Assembly: GCA_964547485.1 (NCBI GenBank)
Contig: CAZJNU010000024.1
Span: 1 to 32,443, forward strand
Length of the DNA: 32,443 nucleotides
From: JACJWR01 sp964547485
GTDB lineage: Bacteria > Actinomycetota > Actinomycetes > S36-B12 > UBA10799
Direction of reading: 5' to 3'
In this document: positions 24,101 to 31,231 of the stretch, in pieces
Numbering within the stretch: the first letter of the stretch is position 1
Layout of the letters: every line of letters starts with the position of its first letter
Made by a program: the position numbers and the translations under genes
Notes under the pieces: model-generated
Database searches by the model: none
What the model was told of the DNA's origin: nothing
The model's input: the letters and a program-made list of their open reading frames with translations, nothing else

Positions 24101-24323
24101 GCATGGTCTTGAACCGCGGGAAGACGTCCTTGAACACCCTGGCTTCGATGTGGTGCGTCCCAGGTGTGCCGTTGGCCGTGGGGGGACCTTCATAGAAGAC
24201 CCAGGGGGTGCCGGTTCGCGTGCCGGCCAGGCTGCGATGGAACAGTTCGCTCTCGCGCCAGACTTCCAGCAACTCCTGCTCGCACGCGGGCAGGTCAATC
24301 TGGCTGGGCATGGATCGGTACAT
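21189..24323 (-). CDS. ileS: Isoleucyl-tRNA synthetase
   Basis: IleRS charges tRNA-Ile and edits mischarged Val. The class I signatures are present: FYEGPPTANGTPGTHHIEAR, where HHIE (57-60) is the HIGH equivalent, and KMSKH (595-599). The editing domain shows WTTTPWTLVSNTAVAV, and GWDCHGLPVE and DQTRGWFYTLM are also typical. At 1044 residues, with an HHIE-type signature, it resembles the Streptomyces-type longer IleRS class rather than the roughly 930-residue E. coli type. That longer class often tolerates mupirocin, which is inference here. I place the start at the ATG at 24323 (minus), preceded by CCGGAGG. The frame is open for 55 more codons upstream, but those are Cys/Arg-rich and not IleRS-like. 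It runs opposite to all its neighbours. Confidence 0.95.
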   Translation of the reverse strand: MYRSMPSQIDLPACEQELLEVWRESELFHRSLAGTRTGTPWVFYEGPPTANGTPGTHHIEARVFKDVFPRFKTMQGYFVPRKAGWDCHGLPVELAVEKELGFSGKGDIEAYGIEAFNAKCRESVLRHVDEFGVMTERMGYWVDMDDAYWTMSSDYIESVWWSLAKIHEAGLLVEDHRVSPYCPRCGTTLSDHELAQGYETVTDPSVFVRMPVTSGDLLTRHPGLTLLVWTTTPWTLVSNTAVAVSPKADYDVARTTAGELLVVAAALRESLLPDAEVLETLPGSDLEHLKYAAPFDLVEVPAAHYVITGDYVTTEDGSGLVHIAPAFGADDLDVARGYGLPVVNPVHADGRFDGSVPLVGGMFFKDADPLLVADLENRGLLFAQVEFTHNYPHCWRCHTPLLYYAQPSWYIRTTAIKEKLLAENEGTQWYPETIKWGRYGDWLVNNVDWALSRNRYWGTPLPLWRCEQDHVTAVSSLLDLSDKAGRDVVGLDPHRPFVDDITIACASCGETARRVPEVIDCWYDSGAMPFAQFGYPHRNTELFQARYPADFVCEAIDQTRGWFYTLMAVGTLAFDQSAYRSVLCLGHILDADGRKMSKHLGNVLEPMALMDAHGADAVRWFMLAAGSPWQARRVSHEAIDDVVRRILLTYWNTASFQSLYGRTAGWQPGADSPDSSELSSLDRWARSEAARTILEVTAALERFDTQAAGRALSSFVDDLSNWYVRRNRRRFWNGDTGALSTLHECLRTVTLLMAPFTPFITDRVWRDLFAAETGIESVHLASWPGATAAEVDEELAADVAAVRELVDLGRSARAESGVRTRQPLGRALVASDRWAGLPSDLRAQFTEEVNVLKVSPLGTEDGSLVQVSVKPNFRALGKRFGNRTPVIAAALSAADSGRLAAAVRATGVGQVELPAVQDGESGEKVDLTANEIIITERPIEGWSVATADGASVALDLELTPELQRLGTAREIVRGLQEARKRAGLEVSDRIRVSYRTEDPTIARVLLDHRSAIADEVLAVEFGPGDTRTGVTLADLPVEVELQKV

Positions 24324-24561
24324 CGAGCCTCCGGAATCTACCCGCATCGCCAGCCGGACCGATCGGTGCCGCCGGTTGCCGCACCGAAAGACCCGGCAGG
24401 ACCGGAATCCCACGCAGCGCGGGCACGACACAGAATATCGGGCGACTCCGGCGGCCATGGGGTCGGGCGTGTCGGGTGTGGTGGTCATTCGTTACTGTCT
24501 ACGCGTCCCACTCCCGCATCGAGGGCCGCCGAGTGCCCCGAACCTTACGGAAGGCGCTGGC
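24324..24561. promoter_or_regulatory. Divergent region between ileS and traR/dksA
   Basis: No gene is supported. For ileS (minus strand) a TATTCT (TANNNT) lies at about 24433-24438, predicting a leader of about 100 nt. That leader has a GGTGC/GCACC hairpin (24365-24385) and the 10-bp palindrome ACCGATCGGT (24358-24367). For the plus strand, TACTGT (24493-24498) is a possible -10, and GGAAGG near 24549 is the traR/dksA ribosome binding site. Neither promoter has a good -35. A classic T-box is not evident. Confidence 0.4.
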
Positions 24562-24942
24562 ATGGCAGAGGCCACAGTAGACCTATTGACCCCAACTGAA
24601 CTTGAGGCCATTCGCGTCGAGTTGCAGTCCGAGGCGGAGCGTCTGCGCAGCGACCTGAGCGACTCGGCCACCGACATTGCTGAATTGCTCAGTGACTCCG
24701 GTGATGGCAGCGGTGACGATATCGCCGACGCGGGATCCAAGACATTCGAGCGCGAGCAGGAACTGTACGTGGCCGAGCAGGTGCGCGAATCGCTGCGACA
24801 GGTCGAGCGGGCGCTGGGCCGGATCGCCGACGGAACCTACGGCATTTGCGAGACGTGTGGCCTGCCGATCGGCAAACTGCGACTGGAGGCGTTCCCTCGG
24901 GCCACCCAGTGCATGTCCTGCAAGATCGCGCAGGGCGGCTGA
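24562..24942 (+). CDS. TraR/DksA family zinc-finger protein
   Basis: This is a 126-residue DksA/TraR-like protein, a family that enters the RNA polymerase secondary channel and alters initiation. It has a charged helical hairpin (about 10-90) whose tip region GSGDDIADAGSK contains a D-x-x-D pattern like the acidic DksA tip. A C4 zinc finger follows: C96-x2-C99-x17-C117-x2-C120 (GICETCGLPIG, CMSCKIAQ). ATG 24562 follows GGAAGG. An open frame far upstream is only the antisense of the ileS leader. It lies 33 bp before lspA. This neighbourhood (ileS, traR/dksA, lspA, rluD) recurs in actinobacteria. Whether it responds to ppGpp cannot be told. Confidence 0.9.
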   Translation: MAEATVDLLTPTELEAIRVELQSEAERLRSDLSDSATDIAELLSDSGDGSGDDIADAGSKTFEREQELYVAEQVRESLRQVERALGRIADGTYGICETCGLPIGKLRLEAFPRATQCMSCKIAQGG

Positions 24943-24975
24943 GGCGCGATCAGCAACGGGGTAGGTGACAGCGTC

Positions 24976-25560
24976 GTGGCGACGGGATCGGACGTGACTG
25001 CGGCGGCACCGGCGCAACGTCCCGGAGTTCTCAAGGGCAGCGCCAGTTGGCTGGTCGCCGTGACCGCGATCGTGGTGATCTGTCTCGATCAACTGAGCAA
25101 GGTGTGGGCTGTCGCATCGCTCACCGGACGTCCGCCGGTCGAGATCGTGGGTTCCTGGCTGCAACTGGTGCTGGTGCGTAACTCCGGGGCCGCATTCTCT
25201 CTCGGCGGCGGCTCCACGGTGATCATCAGCCTGCTTGCGGTCGTCATCGTGGTAGTGCTGATCCGCCGCGCGCGGGGGCTCAAGTCGAAACTGTGGGCGT
25301 TGGCGTTGGGTGCCATGATCGGTGGCGCACTCGGGAACCTCACCGACCGGCTGATCCGTTCTCCTGGTGGTCTGCGCGGCCACGTCGTCGACTTCATCCA
25401 GCTACCGCACTGGCCAGTGTTCAACGTCGCCGATATGGCTGTCGTCGGTGCGGCGATCCTGATGGTGCTCCTCGCCCTGCGCGGAGTCGAATTCGACGGC
25501 ACGCGGTCCGGCGGACAGGCTGCCGCAAATCCTGCCGAACCTCCACCCGGCAAGGTATGA
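24976..25560 (+). CDS. lspA: Lipoprotein signal peptidase LspA (signal peptidase II)
   Basis: LspA is the aspartyl membrane protease that cleaves the signal peptide from diacylglyceryl-modified prolipoproteins. Four hydrophobic segments are seen (about 25-45, 72-96, 106-121, 150-170). The catalytic aspartates are D124 in GGALGNLTDR and D153 in VFNVADMAVV, with VRNSGAAFSL between the first two segments. The 194 residues include a short Ala/Pro N-terminus and a polar C-terminal tail. GTG 24976 is the best start. The TGA overlaps the rluD ATG. Confidence 0.96.
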   Translation: MATGSDVTAAAPAQRPGVLKGSASWLVAVTAIVVICLDQLSKVWAVASLTGRPPVEIVGSWLQLVLVRNSGAAFSLGGGSTVIISLLAVVIVVVLIRRARGLKSKLWALALGAMIGGALGNLTDRLIRSPGGLRGHVVDFIQLPHWPVFNVADMAVVGAAILMVLLALRGVEFDGTRSGGQAAANPAEPPPGKV

Positions 25561-26474
25561 GCCTGCGCTACCTACCAGTGCCAGAAGCACTCGTGGGCGA
25601 ACGTCTCGATGTGCTCGTATCGCGAATGCTGGGAGTCTCGCGGTCGACAGCGGCAGGGTGGGTCGATGACGGTCGGGTGCAGGTCGATGGCAGCCCGGCC
25701 ATCAGGTCCATGCGGCCAGGGGCTGCCTCAGTGCTGGAGGTGGATATTCCCGACCCGCCGCCGGTGCGTCCGCCTGAGGCGGTGCCCAATCTGCGGGTGG
25801 TCCACGCGGACCCGGACATCATCGTCGTCGACAAGCCCGTCGGGGTGGCTGCCCACGCCAGCCCCGGCTGGACCGGTCCCACGGTCACCGAGGGGTTGGC
25901 CGCGGCGGGTTACGTGCTGACCTCGGCGGGCGCCGCCGAACGCCAGGGGATTGTCCACCGCCTCGATGTCGGCACGAGCGGATTGATGGTGGTGGCCGCC
26001 TCGGACCGCGCCTACACGGATCTGAAGGAGCAGTTCCGGCAGCGCCGTCCGGAGAAGATCTACCACGCGTTGGTGCAGGGTCACCCCGATCCGAGTAGCG
26101 GCACGATCGACGCGCCGATCGGCCGGCATCCGGGCGCGGACTACAAGTTCGCCGTGGTCGCCGACGGTCGCCCCAGCATCACCCACTACGACGCGCTGGA
26201 GGCCTTTCCTCATGCCTCGCTGGTCGAGATCCACCTGGAAACCGGCCGCACCCATCAGATCCGGGTCCACTTCGCGGCGCTGAAGCATCCCTGTTGCGGT
26301 GATCTCACCTATGGCGCGGATCCTGTCCTCGCGTCCCGACTCGGGTTGTCGCGGCAGTGGTTGCACGCCCACCGGCTCGCTTTCGACCACCCGGGCACGG
26401 GTGAATGGGTTCGATTCAGCTCGGAGTACCCGGAGGATCTAGCCGCTGCGTTGACGCGAATCAGCGGGCTGTAA
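25557..26474 (+). CDS. rluD: RluA/RluD family 23S rRNA pseudouridine synthase
   Basis: This family converts uridines in 23S rRNA (RluD: helix 69 in E. coli) to pseudouridine. It has an N-terminal S4 RNA-binding domain (about 12-65, ERLDVLVSRMLGVSRSTAAGWVDDGRVQVDG) and the catalytic domain with VVDKPVGVAAH and the signature GIVHRLDVGTSGLMVV, where D137 is the nucleophile. ETGRTHQIRVHFAALKHPCCGD and LHAHRLAFDHP follow. ATG 25557 overlaps the lspA stop and gives 305 residues; an open frame from 25293 lies inside lspA and is spurious. The exact target uridine is assigned only by family. Confidence 0.93.
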   Translation: MSLRYLPVPEALVGERLDVLVSRMLGVSRSTAAGWVDDGRVQVDGSPAIRSMRPGAASVLEVDIPDPPPVRPPEAVPNLRVVHADPDIIVVDKPVGVAAHASPGWTGPTVTEGLAAAGYVLTSAGAAERQGIVHRLDVGTSGLMVVAASDRAYTDLKEQFRQRRPEKIYHALVQGHPDPSSGTIDAPIGRHPGADYKFAVVADGRPSITHYDALEAFPHASLVEIHLETGRTHQIRVHFAALKHPCCGDLTYGADPVLASRLGLSRQWLHAHRLAFDHPGTGEWVRFSSEYPEDLAAALTRISGL

Positions 26475-26621
26475 CGGCCGACATAGGCCGCGACTCGCGG
26501 GGTGGGTATTGGCGGAATTGCAGGTAAGGACCAACCCACAGCCCCTACGCTGCCCATCAGCGGCCGCAACCGCGCCGCACAACTGCCCGGTGGCAGTGAC
26601 CTCGACGAGAAAAGAGAGACA
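26475..26621 (+). promoter_or_regulatory. Upstream region of the first DUF4190-type gene
   Basis: A small stem CGGCC/GGCCG (26475-26490) follows rluD. Further on, AATTGC (26516-26521) and TACGCT (26546-26551; TANNNT) occur. The same two hexamers with the same 30-bp offset occur ahead of the second paralogue (27020 and 27050), so they are probably the retained core of a duplicated promoter. The ribosome binding site is AAAGAGAG near 26610-26618. Confidence 0.45.
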
Positions 26622-26927
26622 ATGTCCGGAAGCGCTATCCCACCCCCGCCGCCACCCCCGCCGATCGGTGCCACAGGTGGCGTCCCCGCCAGCGGTGCCG
26701 ACAACAGCATGGGAACCTGGGCGCTCGTCCTGGGAATCGTGAGCATCTTCTGCTGTCCTTACGTCGCAGGCATCCTGGCGATCATCTTTGGTGTCAAGGG
26801 CCGTCAGAAGGCCGAGCAGGGACTCGCCACCAACGGCGGGATGGCAACTGCCGGCCTGGTGTTGGGAATCATCGGGATCATCGTGTCGATCATCGCCTCG
26901 ATCTACTACGCAACCAGTCGCAACTAG
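26622..26927 (+). CDS. DUF4190-type membrane protein with polyproline N-terminus
   Basis: A 101-residue protein of unknown function. It starts MSGSAI followed by eight consecutive prolines, then two membrane segments: WALVLGIVSIFCCPYVAGILAIIFGVKG (about 30-57) and MATAGLVLGIIGIIVSIIASIYY (about 73-95). The connecting GRQKAEQGLATNGGMATAG loop is characteristic of DUF4190-like small actinobacterial proteins. ATG 26622 is chosen because the paralogue begins with the same MSGSA; the frame is open to 26502 but without similarity. Runs of prolines stall ribosomes, so synthesis probably needs EF-P. It is the first of a tandem pair. Confidence 0.8.
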   Translation: MSGSAIPPPPPPPPIGATGGVPASGADNSMGTWALVLGIVSIFCCPYVAGILAIIFGVKGRQKAEQGLATNGGMATAGLVLGIIGIIVSIIASIYYATSRN

Positions 26928-27128
26928 TCGCCAGCGAAGTTCTACTTGAGCCGATCCGGGTCTATTTCTGGGTCGGCGCAAGTGTCGACACAGTCTGAGT
27001 TGACGAACTGAGTTGACGAAATTGCGGGCGGGACGGGTTCGTTGGGTCATACGCTTCCTGTCAGAGCCCCGGTACCGGGGTCCGCACACCAGCGCCCCAG
27101 CCAGCGGGCAGAAGTGAGATGAGGAAAA
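26928..27128 (+). promoter_or_regulatory. Upstream region of the second DUF4190-type gene
   Basis: It holds a perfect 13-bp tandem repeat (26995-27020), AATTGC (27020-27025) and TACGCT (27050-27055) arranged as upstream of the first copy, and the 14-bp palindrome CCCCGGTACCGGGG (27067-27080) in the presumed leader. GATGAGGA just before 27129 is the ribosome binding site. Confidence 0.45.
26995..27020 (+). repeat. Perfect tandem 13-bp direct repeat
   Basis: CTGAGTTGACGAA occurs twice without a spacer (26995-27007, 27008-27020). Each copy contains TTGACG, which resembles a -35 element, but no -10 lies at normal spacing from either. It may be an activator- or repressor-binding repeat ahead of the second DUF4190-type gene; the first copy's upstream region lacks it. 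Confidence 0.75.
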
Positions 27129-27533
27129 ATGTCAGGAAGCGCACCGCCACCACCACCCCCACCCGGTGGAACGCCCCCACCACCCCCGCCACCCCCCGGC
27201 GGTGGCACGCCGCCCCCGCCCCCGCCACCGCCGCTACCCCCGACCAACCCCGCCGGCGGCTACCCCGGCGGAGCGGCACCGAGCAACGGAATGGGCATCG
27301 CCGCCCTCGTGCTGGGAATCGTCGGTGTCATTTGTTGCCAGAGCATCATCCTGTCGGTCTTGGCCCTCATCTTTGGTGTGATGGGTCGCAAGAAGGCCGC
27401 CCAAGGCCTGGCCACCAATGGCGGCATGGCTACCGCTGGCATGGTGCTGGGCATCATCGGAGTCGTTGTCGGCGTCGTCGTCTGGGTAATCGCGATTGCG
27501 AACGGCAACTGGAACGTCTACACCAGCAACTGA
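27129..27533 (+). CDS. DUF4190-type membrane protein with three polyproline runs
   Basis: A 134-residue paralogue of the gene just upstream, function unknown. After MSGSA it carries three proline blocks of seven or eight residues separated by Gly/Thr, then GGYPGGAAPSNGMG. The two membrane segments are ALVLGIVGVICCQSIILSVLALIFGVMG (about 59-86) and MVLGIIGVVVGVVVWVIAIA (about 105-124), separated by GRKKAAQGLATNGGMATAG, nearly identical to the first copy. The proline-rich part is expected to face the cytoplasm and could be a docking tail, which is inference. ATG 27129 follows GATGAGGA. A strong terminator lies just downstream. Confidence 0.82.
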   Translation: MSGSAPPPPPPPGGTPPPPPPPPGGGTPPPPPPPPLPPTNPAGGYPGGAAPSNGMGIAALVLGIVGVICCQSIILSVLALIFGVMGRKKAAQGLATNGGMATAGMVLGIIGVVVGVVVWVIAIANGNWNVYTSN

Positions 27534-27547
27534 CCTACCGCACGCGC

Positions 27548-27590
27548 ACAGCCGGGTCGGACCCACCACGGGTCCGACCCGGCTGTTTCG
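27548..27590 (+). terminator. Strong intrinsic-type terminator hairpin
   Basis: Perfect 17-bp arms (27548-27564 and 27570-27586) enclose an ACCAC loop; the left arm begins ACAGCCGGGTCGG. Only a short TTTC follows, as is common for high-GC actinobacterial terminators. It closes the DUF4190-type pair and separates it from dnaE. Confidence 0.85.
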
Positions 27591-27666
27591 CTGCTCGGCG
27601 CTGTCGGACCCCGGGGGTATCCTCACAGAGTCCCGCCCGCCAGCGTCCCGAGGAGGAGCAGTTCCT
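27591..27666 (+). promoter_or_regulatory. Candidate dnaE promoter and ribosome binding site
   Basis: Because a terminator lies directly upstream, dnaE should have its own promoter in these 76 bp. TATCCT (27618-27623) fits the actinobacterial TANNNT -10; no good -35 is present. AGGAGGAG (27651-27658) lies 8 bp before the GTG start and decides that start. Confidence 0.4.
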
Positions 27667-30600
27667 GTGTCAACGACTGGGTCCGCAGGTGACTTCGCGC
27701 ACCTGCACGTGCACACCGAGTATTCGATGCTCGATGGAGCCGCCCGGTTGACGGACCTGTTCTCCGAAGCCGCCCGGATGGGTATGCCCGCTCTGGCCAT
27801 GACCGACCACGGGAACCTCTACGGTGCCTACGACTTCTACAAGCGCGGCAAAGCCGCCGGGGTCAAGGCGATCATCGGGATCGAGGGCTACTACGCGCCG
27901 CAGGGCCGGTTCGAGCGGGCGCCGTTCGATTTCGGTGGCGGCTACGAGGAGGGCACCGGCGAGGATGGTGAGCCAGTAGCGGGCCGAGGTCGGCAGGCCT
28001 ACACCCACATGACCCTGCTGGCTGAGACGACGGAGGGGATGCACAACCTGTTCCGGCTGTCCTCGCTGGCATCGCTGGAAGGGTTCTACCGCAAACCCCG
28101 GTTCGACCGGGAATTGCTTCAGACCTATGGCAAGGGTCTGATCGCCACCACCGGCTGCCCGTCCGGGGAGGTCAATCGTTGGCTGCAGGCGGGCCAGTAC
28201 GACAAGGCGCTTGCCGCGGCCGCCGACTTCCGCGACATCCTCGGCGACGGCAACTTCTTCGTCGAGCTGATGGATCACGGTCTGGGGATCGAGCGCAAAC
28301 ACCGCGAGGAGTTGCTGCGGATCGCCCGGTCACTGGACCTGCCGCTGGTCGCTACCAATGACCTGCACTACGTCTACCCGGGCGACGCCGAGATGCACGA
28401 TGTGCTGCTCTGCATCGGCACCCGCACCACGATGGACGATCCCAAGCGGTTCCGATTCGATGGCCGGGACTTCTACCTCAAGTCCGGCGAGGAGATGCGC
28501 GAGGTCTGGCGGGAGTTGCCGGAGGCATGCGACAACACGTTGCTGATCGCCGAGCGCTGCAACGTGGAGTTCGCCGAGGGTGCGAACCTGATGCCTGAGT
28601 TCCCGATCCCGGCTGGGGAGTCGGAGGAGTCCTGGCTGGTCAAGGAGGTCGAGCGCGGGCTGATCGCGCGATTCGCGCCCAATGACGTCCCGGAGGGGCA
28701 CCGGAAACAGGCTGCCTACGAGGTGTCCGTGATCTGTCAGATGGGGTTCCCGGGCTACTTCCTGGTGACCGCCGACCTGGTCCGGCACGCGAAGGCGAGT
28801 GGGATCAGGGTGGGGCCAGGCCGAGGTTCGGCTGCGGGCGCGCTGATCGCCTACGCGCTGGGTATCACAGAGCTGGATCCGATTCGGCACGGCCTGCTGT
28901 TCGAACGGTTCCTGAACCCGGAGCGGGTGTCGATGCCCGATATCGACATGGACTTCGACGAGCGCCGCCGCGGCGACATGATCCGCTACGCCACCGAGAA
29001 GTACGGTGAGGATCGGGTCGCCCAGATCATCACCTACGGTTCGATCAAGGCGAAGGCGGCGATCAAGGACTCGGCTCGCGCTCTCGGCCTGCCCTATGCC
29101 CTCAGCGACCGGATCACCAAGGCGATGCCGCCGGCGGTGATGGGTAAGGACATCCCTCTGGCGGGTATTTTCGACGCCGGTCACCCCCGCTACAGCGAGG
29201 CGGGGGAGTTCCGTGCCCTGTACGACACCGAACCCGACGTGGCCAAGGTCGTCGATACCGCCCGCGGGCTGGAGGGGTTGAAGCGTCAACCCGGCGTGCA
29301 TGCGGCCGGGGTGATCCTCTGCCGGGAGCCGTTGATCGACGTTATCCCGGTCTGGCGACGGGAGCAGGACGGCGCGGTCATCACCCAGTTCGATATGGGG
29401 GCGTGCGAATCCCTCGGGCTGCTGAAGATGGACTTCCTCGGACTGCGCAACCTCACCGTGATCGACGACTGCCTCCTCAACATCACCGCCAACCGTGGCC
29501 AGACCGTCACCCTGGAGGACCTGGAACTCGACGATCGGCCCGCCTACGAACTGCTGACCCGGGGCGACACGCTCGGGGTGTTCCAACTCGACGGTGGCCC
29601 GATGCGGGCGCTGCTGCGGTCGATGCAGCCGGACAATTTCGAGGACATCTCGGCGGTCTTGGCGCTCTACCGGCCGGGCCCGATGGGGGCCAACGCCCAC
29701 AACGACTACGCCGATCGGAAAAACGCTCGGAAACCGGTGGTGCCGATCCACCCCGAACTAGCTGAGCCACTGGCCGACATCCTGGGCGACACCTACGGGT
29801 TGATCGTCTACCAGGAGCAGGTGATGGCCATCGCGCAGAAGTTGGCCGGGTACTCCCTGGGAGCCGCTGACCTGCTGCGTCGCGCGATGGGCAAGAAGAA
29901 GAAGGAGATCCTCGACAAAGAGTACGTGCCGTTCCGCGACGGCATGATCGCCAACGGCTACAGCGATGCGGCGATCAAGACGTTGTGGGAGATCCTCGTC
30001 CCGTTCTCCGACTACGCCTTCAACAAGGCCCACACCGCCGGGTACGGCCTCGTGTCATATTGGACGGCATACCTGAAGGCGAATTTCCCCGCCGAATACA
30101 TGGCCGCGCTGCTGACCAGCGTGAAGGACGACAAGGACAAGTCGGCGATCTACCTCAATGAGTGTCGCCGGATGGGCATCAAGGTGTTGCCACCCGATGT
30201 GAACTCCTCCGACTCCAACTTCACCCCGACCGGCGGGGACATCCGATTCGGTCTATCGGCGGTGCGGAACGTCGGGCTGAATGTGGTCGACGGCATCGTC
30301 CGGGCGCGGACCTCGGACGGTCAGTTCACCAGCTTCTCCGACTTCCTCGACAAGGTCGACATCGTCGTCTGCAACAAGCGCGTCATCGAATCGCTGTCCA
30401 AGGCGGGTGCGTTCGACAGCCTGGGCCACTCCCGGCGTGGGCTGGTCGCGGTGCACGCCGATGCCATCGACGGCGTGTTGGAGCTCAAGCGCGCGGAGGC
30501 GACCGGCCAGTTCGACCTCTTCGGCGGCGCCTCGGATTCGGTTGTCGGCGGGATGACGCTTGCCGTCGACGGCCACGAATGGGACAAACGAACATTGTTG

Positions 30601-31221
30601 GCGTTCGAGCGCGAGATGCTCGGGCTCTATGTGTCCGACCATCCGCTGAACGGTATCGAGCACGTCATCGCGGCCAAGGTGGACTGTCCGATCGCGTTGC
30701 TGCACGGCGACGATCGATCCGACGGCGCCATCCTCACCGTCGGCGGTCTGGTGACGTCGGTGCAGCGGAAGGTGACCAAGCAGGGAAACACCTGGGCGAT
30801 CGTGACGTTGGAGGACATGGTCGCCTCAGTGGAGGTGATGGTGTTCCCGCAGACCTTCCAACTCGTGGGGCCGCATTGCGTCGAGGACTCCGTCCTGCTG
30901 GTCAAGGGTCGGTTGGACAAACGTGACGAGGAAGCGGTCAAGTTCATCGCGATGGAGGTGGCGATCCCCGATCTGGATGATGGTCCGGCAGGCCCGGTGG
31001 CGGTGCGGTTGGAGTCGCGACGCTGCGTACCGGCCACGATCGAGAGCCTCAAGGAGATCCTCGCGACACACCCGGGCACTACCGAGGTGCAGTTGCAGCT
31101 GTTGCATGGACCCCGCACCACCGTGATGCGGCTGCCGGACAGGCTGCGGGTGACGCCGTCGCCGTCGTTGTACGGAGACCTCAAGGCCCTGCTCGGGCCG
31201 GGTTGCCTGGGTGCCGCGTGA
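27667..31221 (+). CDS. dnaE: DNA polymerase III alpha subunit DnaE (DnaE1 type)
   Basis: This is the replicative DNA polymerase catalytic subunit. The PHP domain opens with FAHLHVHTEYSMLDGAARL (H12, H14, H16) and AMTDHGNLYG, the histidines needed for the metal-dependent 3'-5' proofreading exonuclease described for mycobacterial DnaE1. The polymerase active site shows GPGRGSAAGALIAYALGIT and PDIDMDF (D425, D427). AFNKAHTAGYGLVSYWTAYLKANFPAEYMAALL, a helix-hairpin-helix region and an OB-fold (about TVGGLVTSVQRKVTKQGNTWAIVTLEDM) follow. GTG 27667 gives 1184 residues, the length of M. tuberculosis DnaE1, and argues against the shorter DnaE2/ImuC type. The long open frame upstream crosses the terminator and is not part of the gene. 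Confidence 0.97.
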   Translation: MSTTGSAGDFAHLHVHTEYSMLDGAARLTDLFSEAARMGMPALAMTDHGNLYGAYDFYKRGKAAGVKAIIGIEGYYAPQGRFERAPFDFGGGYEEGTGEDGEPVAGRGRQAYTHMTLLAETTEGMHNLFRLSSLASLEGFYRKPRFDRELLQTYGKGLIATTGCPSGEVNRWLQAGQYDKALAAAADFRDILGDGNFFVELMDHGLGIERKHREELLRIARSLDLPLVATNDLHYVYPGDAEMHDVLLCIGTRTTMDDPKRFRFDGRDFYLKSGEEMREVWRELPEACDNTLLIAERCNVEFAEGANLMPEFPIPAGESEESWLVKEVERGLIARFAPNDVPEGHRKQAAYEVSVICQMGFPGYFLVTADLVRHAKASGIRVGPGRGSAAGALIAYALGITELDPIRHGLLFERFLNPERVSMPDIDMDFDERRRGDMIRYATEKYGEDRVAQIITYGSIKAKAAIKDSARALGLPYALSDRITKAMPPAVMGKDIPLAGIFDAGHPRYSEAGEFRALYDTEPDVAKVVDTARGLEGLKRQPGVHAAGVILCREPLIDVIPVWRREQDGAVITQFDMGACESLGLLKMDFLGLRNLTVIDDCLLNITANRGQTVTLEDLELDDRPAYELLTRGDTLGVFQLDGGPMRALLRSMQPDNFEDISAVLALYRPGPMGANAHNDYADRKNARKPVVPIHPELAEPLADILGDTYGLIVYQEQVMAIAQKLAGYSLGAADLLRRAMGKKKKEILDKEYVPFRDGMIANGYSDAAIKTLWEILVPFSDYAFNKAHTAGYGLVSYWTAYLKANFPAEYMAALLTSVKDDKDKSAIYLNECRRMGIKVLPPDVNSSDSNFTPTGGDIRFGLSAVRNVGLNVVDGIVRARTSDGQFTSFSDFLDKVDIVVCNKRVIESLSKAGAFDSLGHSRRGLVAVHADAIDGVLELKRAEATGQFDLFGGASDSVVGGMTLAVDGHEWDKRTLLAFEREMLGLYVSDHPLNGIEHVIAAKVDCPIALLHGDDRSDGAILTVGGLVTSVQRKVTKQGNTWAIVTLEDMVASVEVMVFPQTFQLVGPHCVEDSVLLVKGRLDKRDEEAVKFIAMEVAIPDLDDGPAGPVAVRLESRRCVPATIESLKEILATHPGTTEVQLQLLHGPRTTVMRLPDRLRVTPSPSLYGDLKALLGPGCLGAA

Positions 31222-31231
31222 GGCTTGCGCC

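Noticed and set aside
24324..24440. T-box riboswitch in the ileS leader, as found in many actinobacteria
   Set aside because: On the minus strand GGCGGCACCG (24364-24373) is one base from the T-box core GGUGGCACCG. But the changed base is the U of the UGGN bulge that pairs with uncharged tRNA, the predicted leader is only about 100 nt, and I cannot place a specifier stem or a sequestrator for CCGGAGG. A covariance-model search for T-box leaders over this segment would decide it.
24208..24561. Long N-terminal extension of the TraR/DksA protein
   Set aside because: The frame is antisense to the ileS start and leader. ATG 24562 has a ribosome binding site and gives a normal family length.
27496..27666. 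dnaE starting upstream of the terminator
   Set aside because: The frame would run through the end of the DUF4190-type gene and the strong hairpin. GTG 27667 with AGGAGGAG and the PHP-domain start fits the known 1184-residue length.
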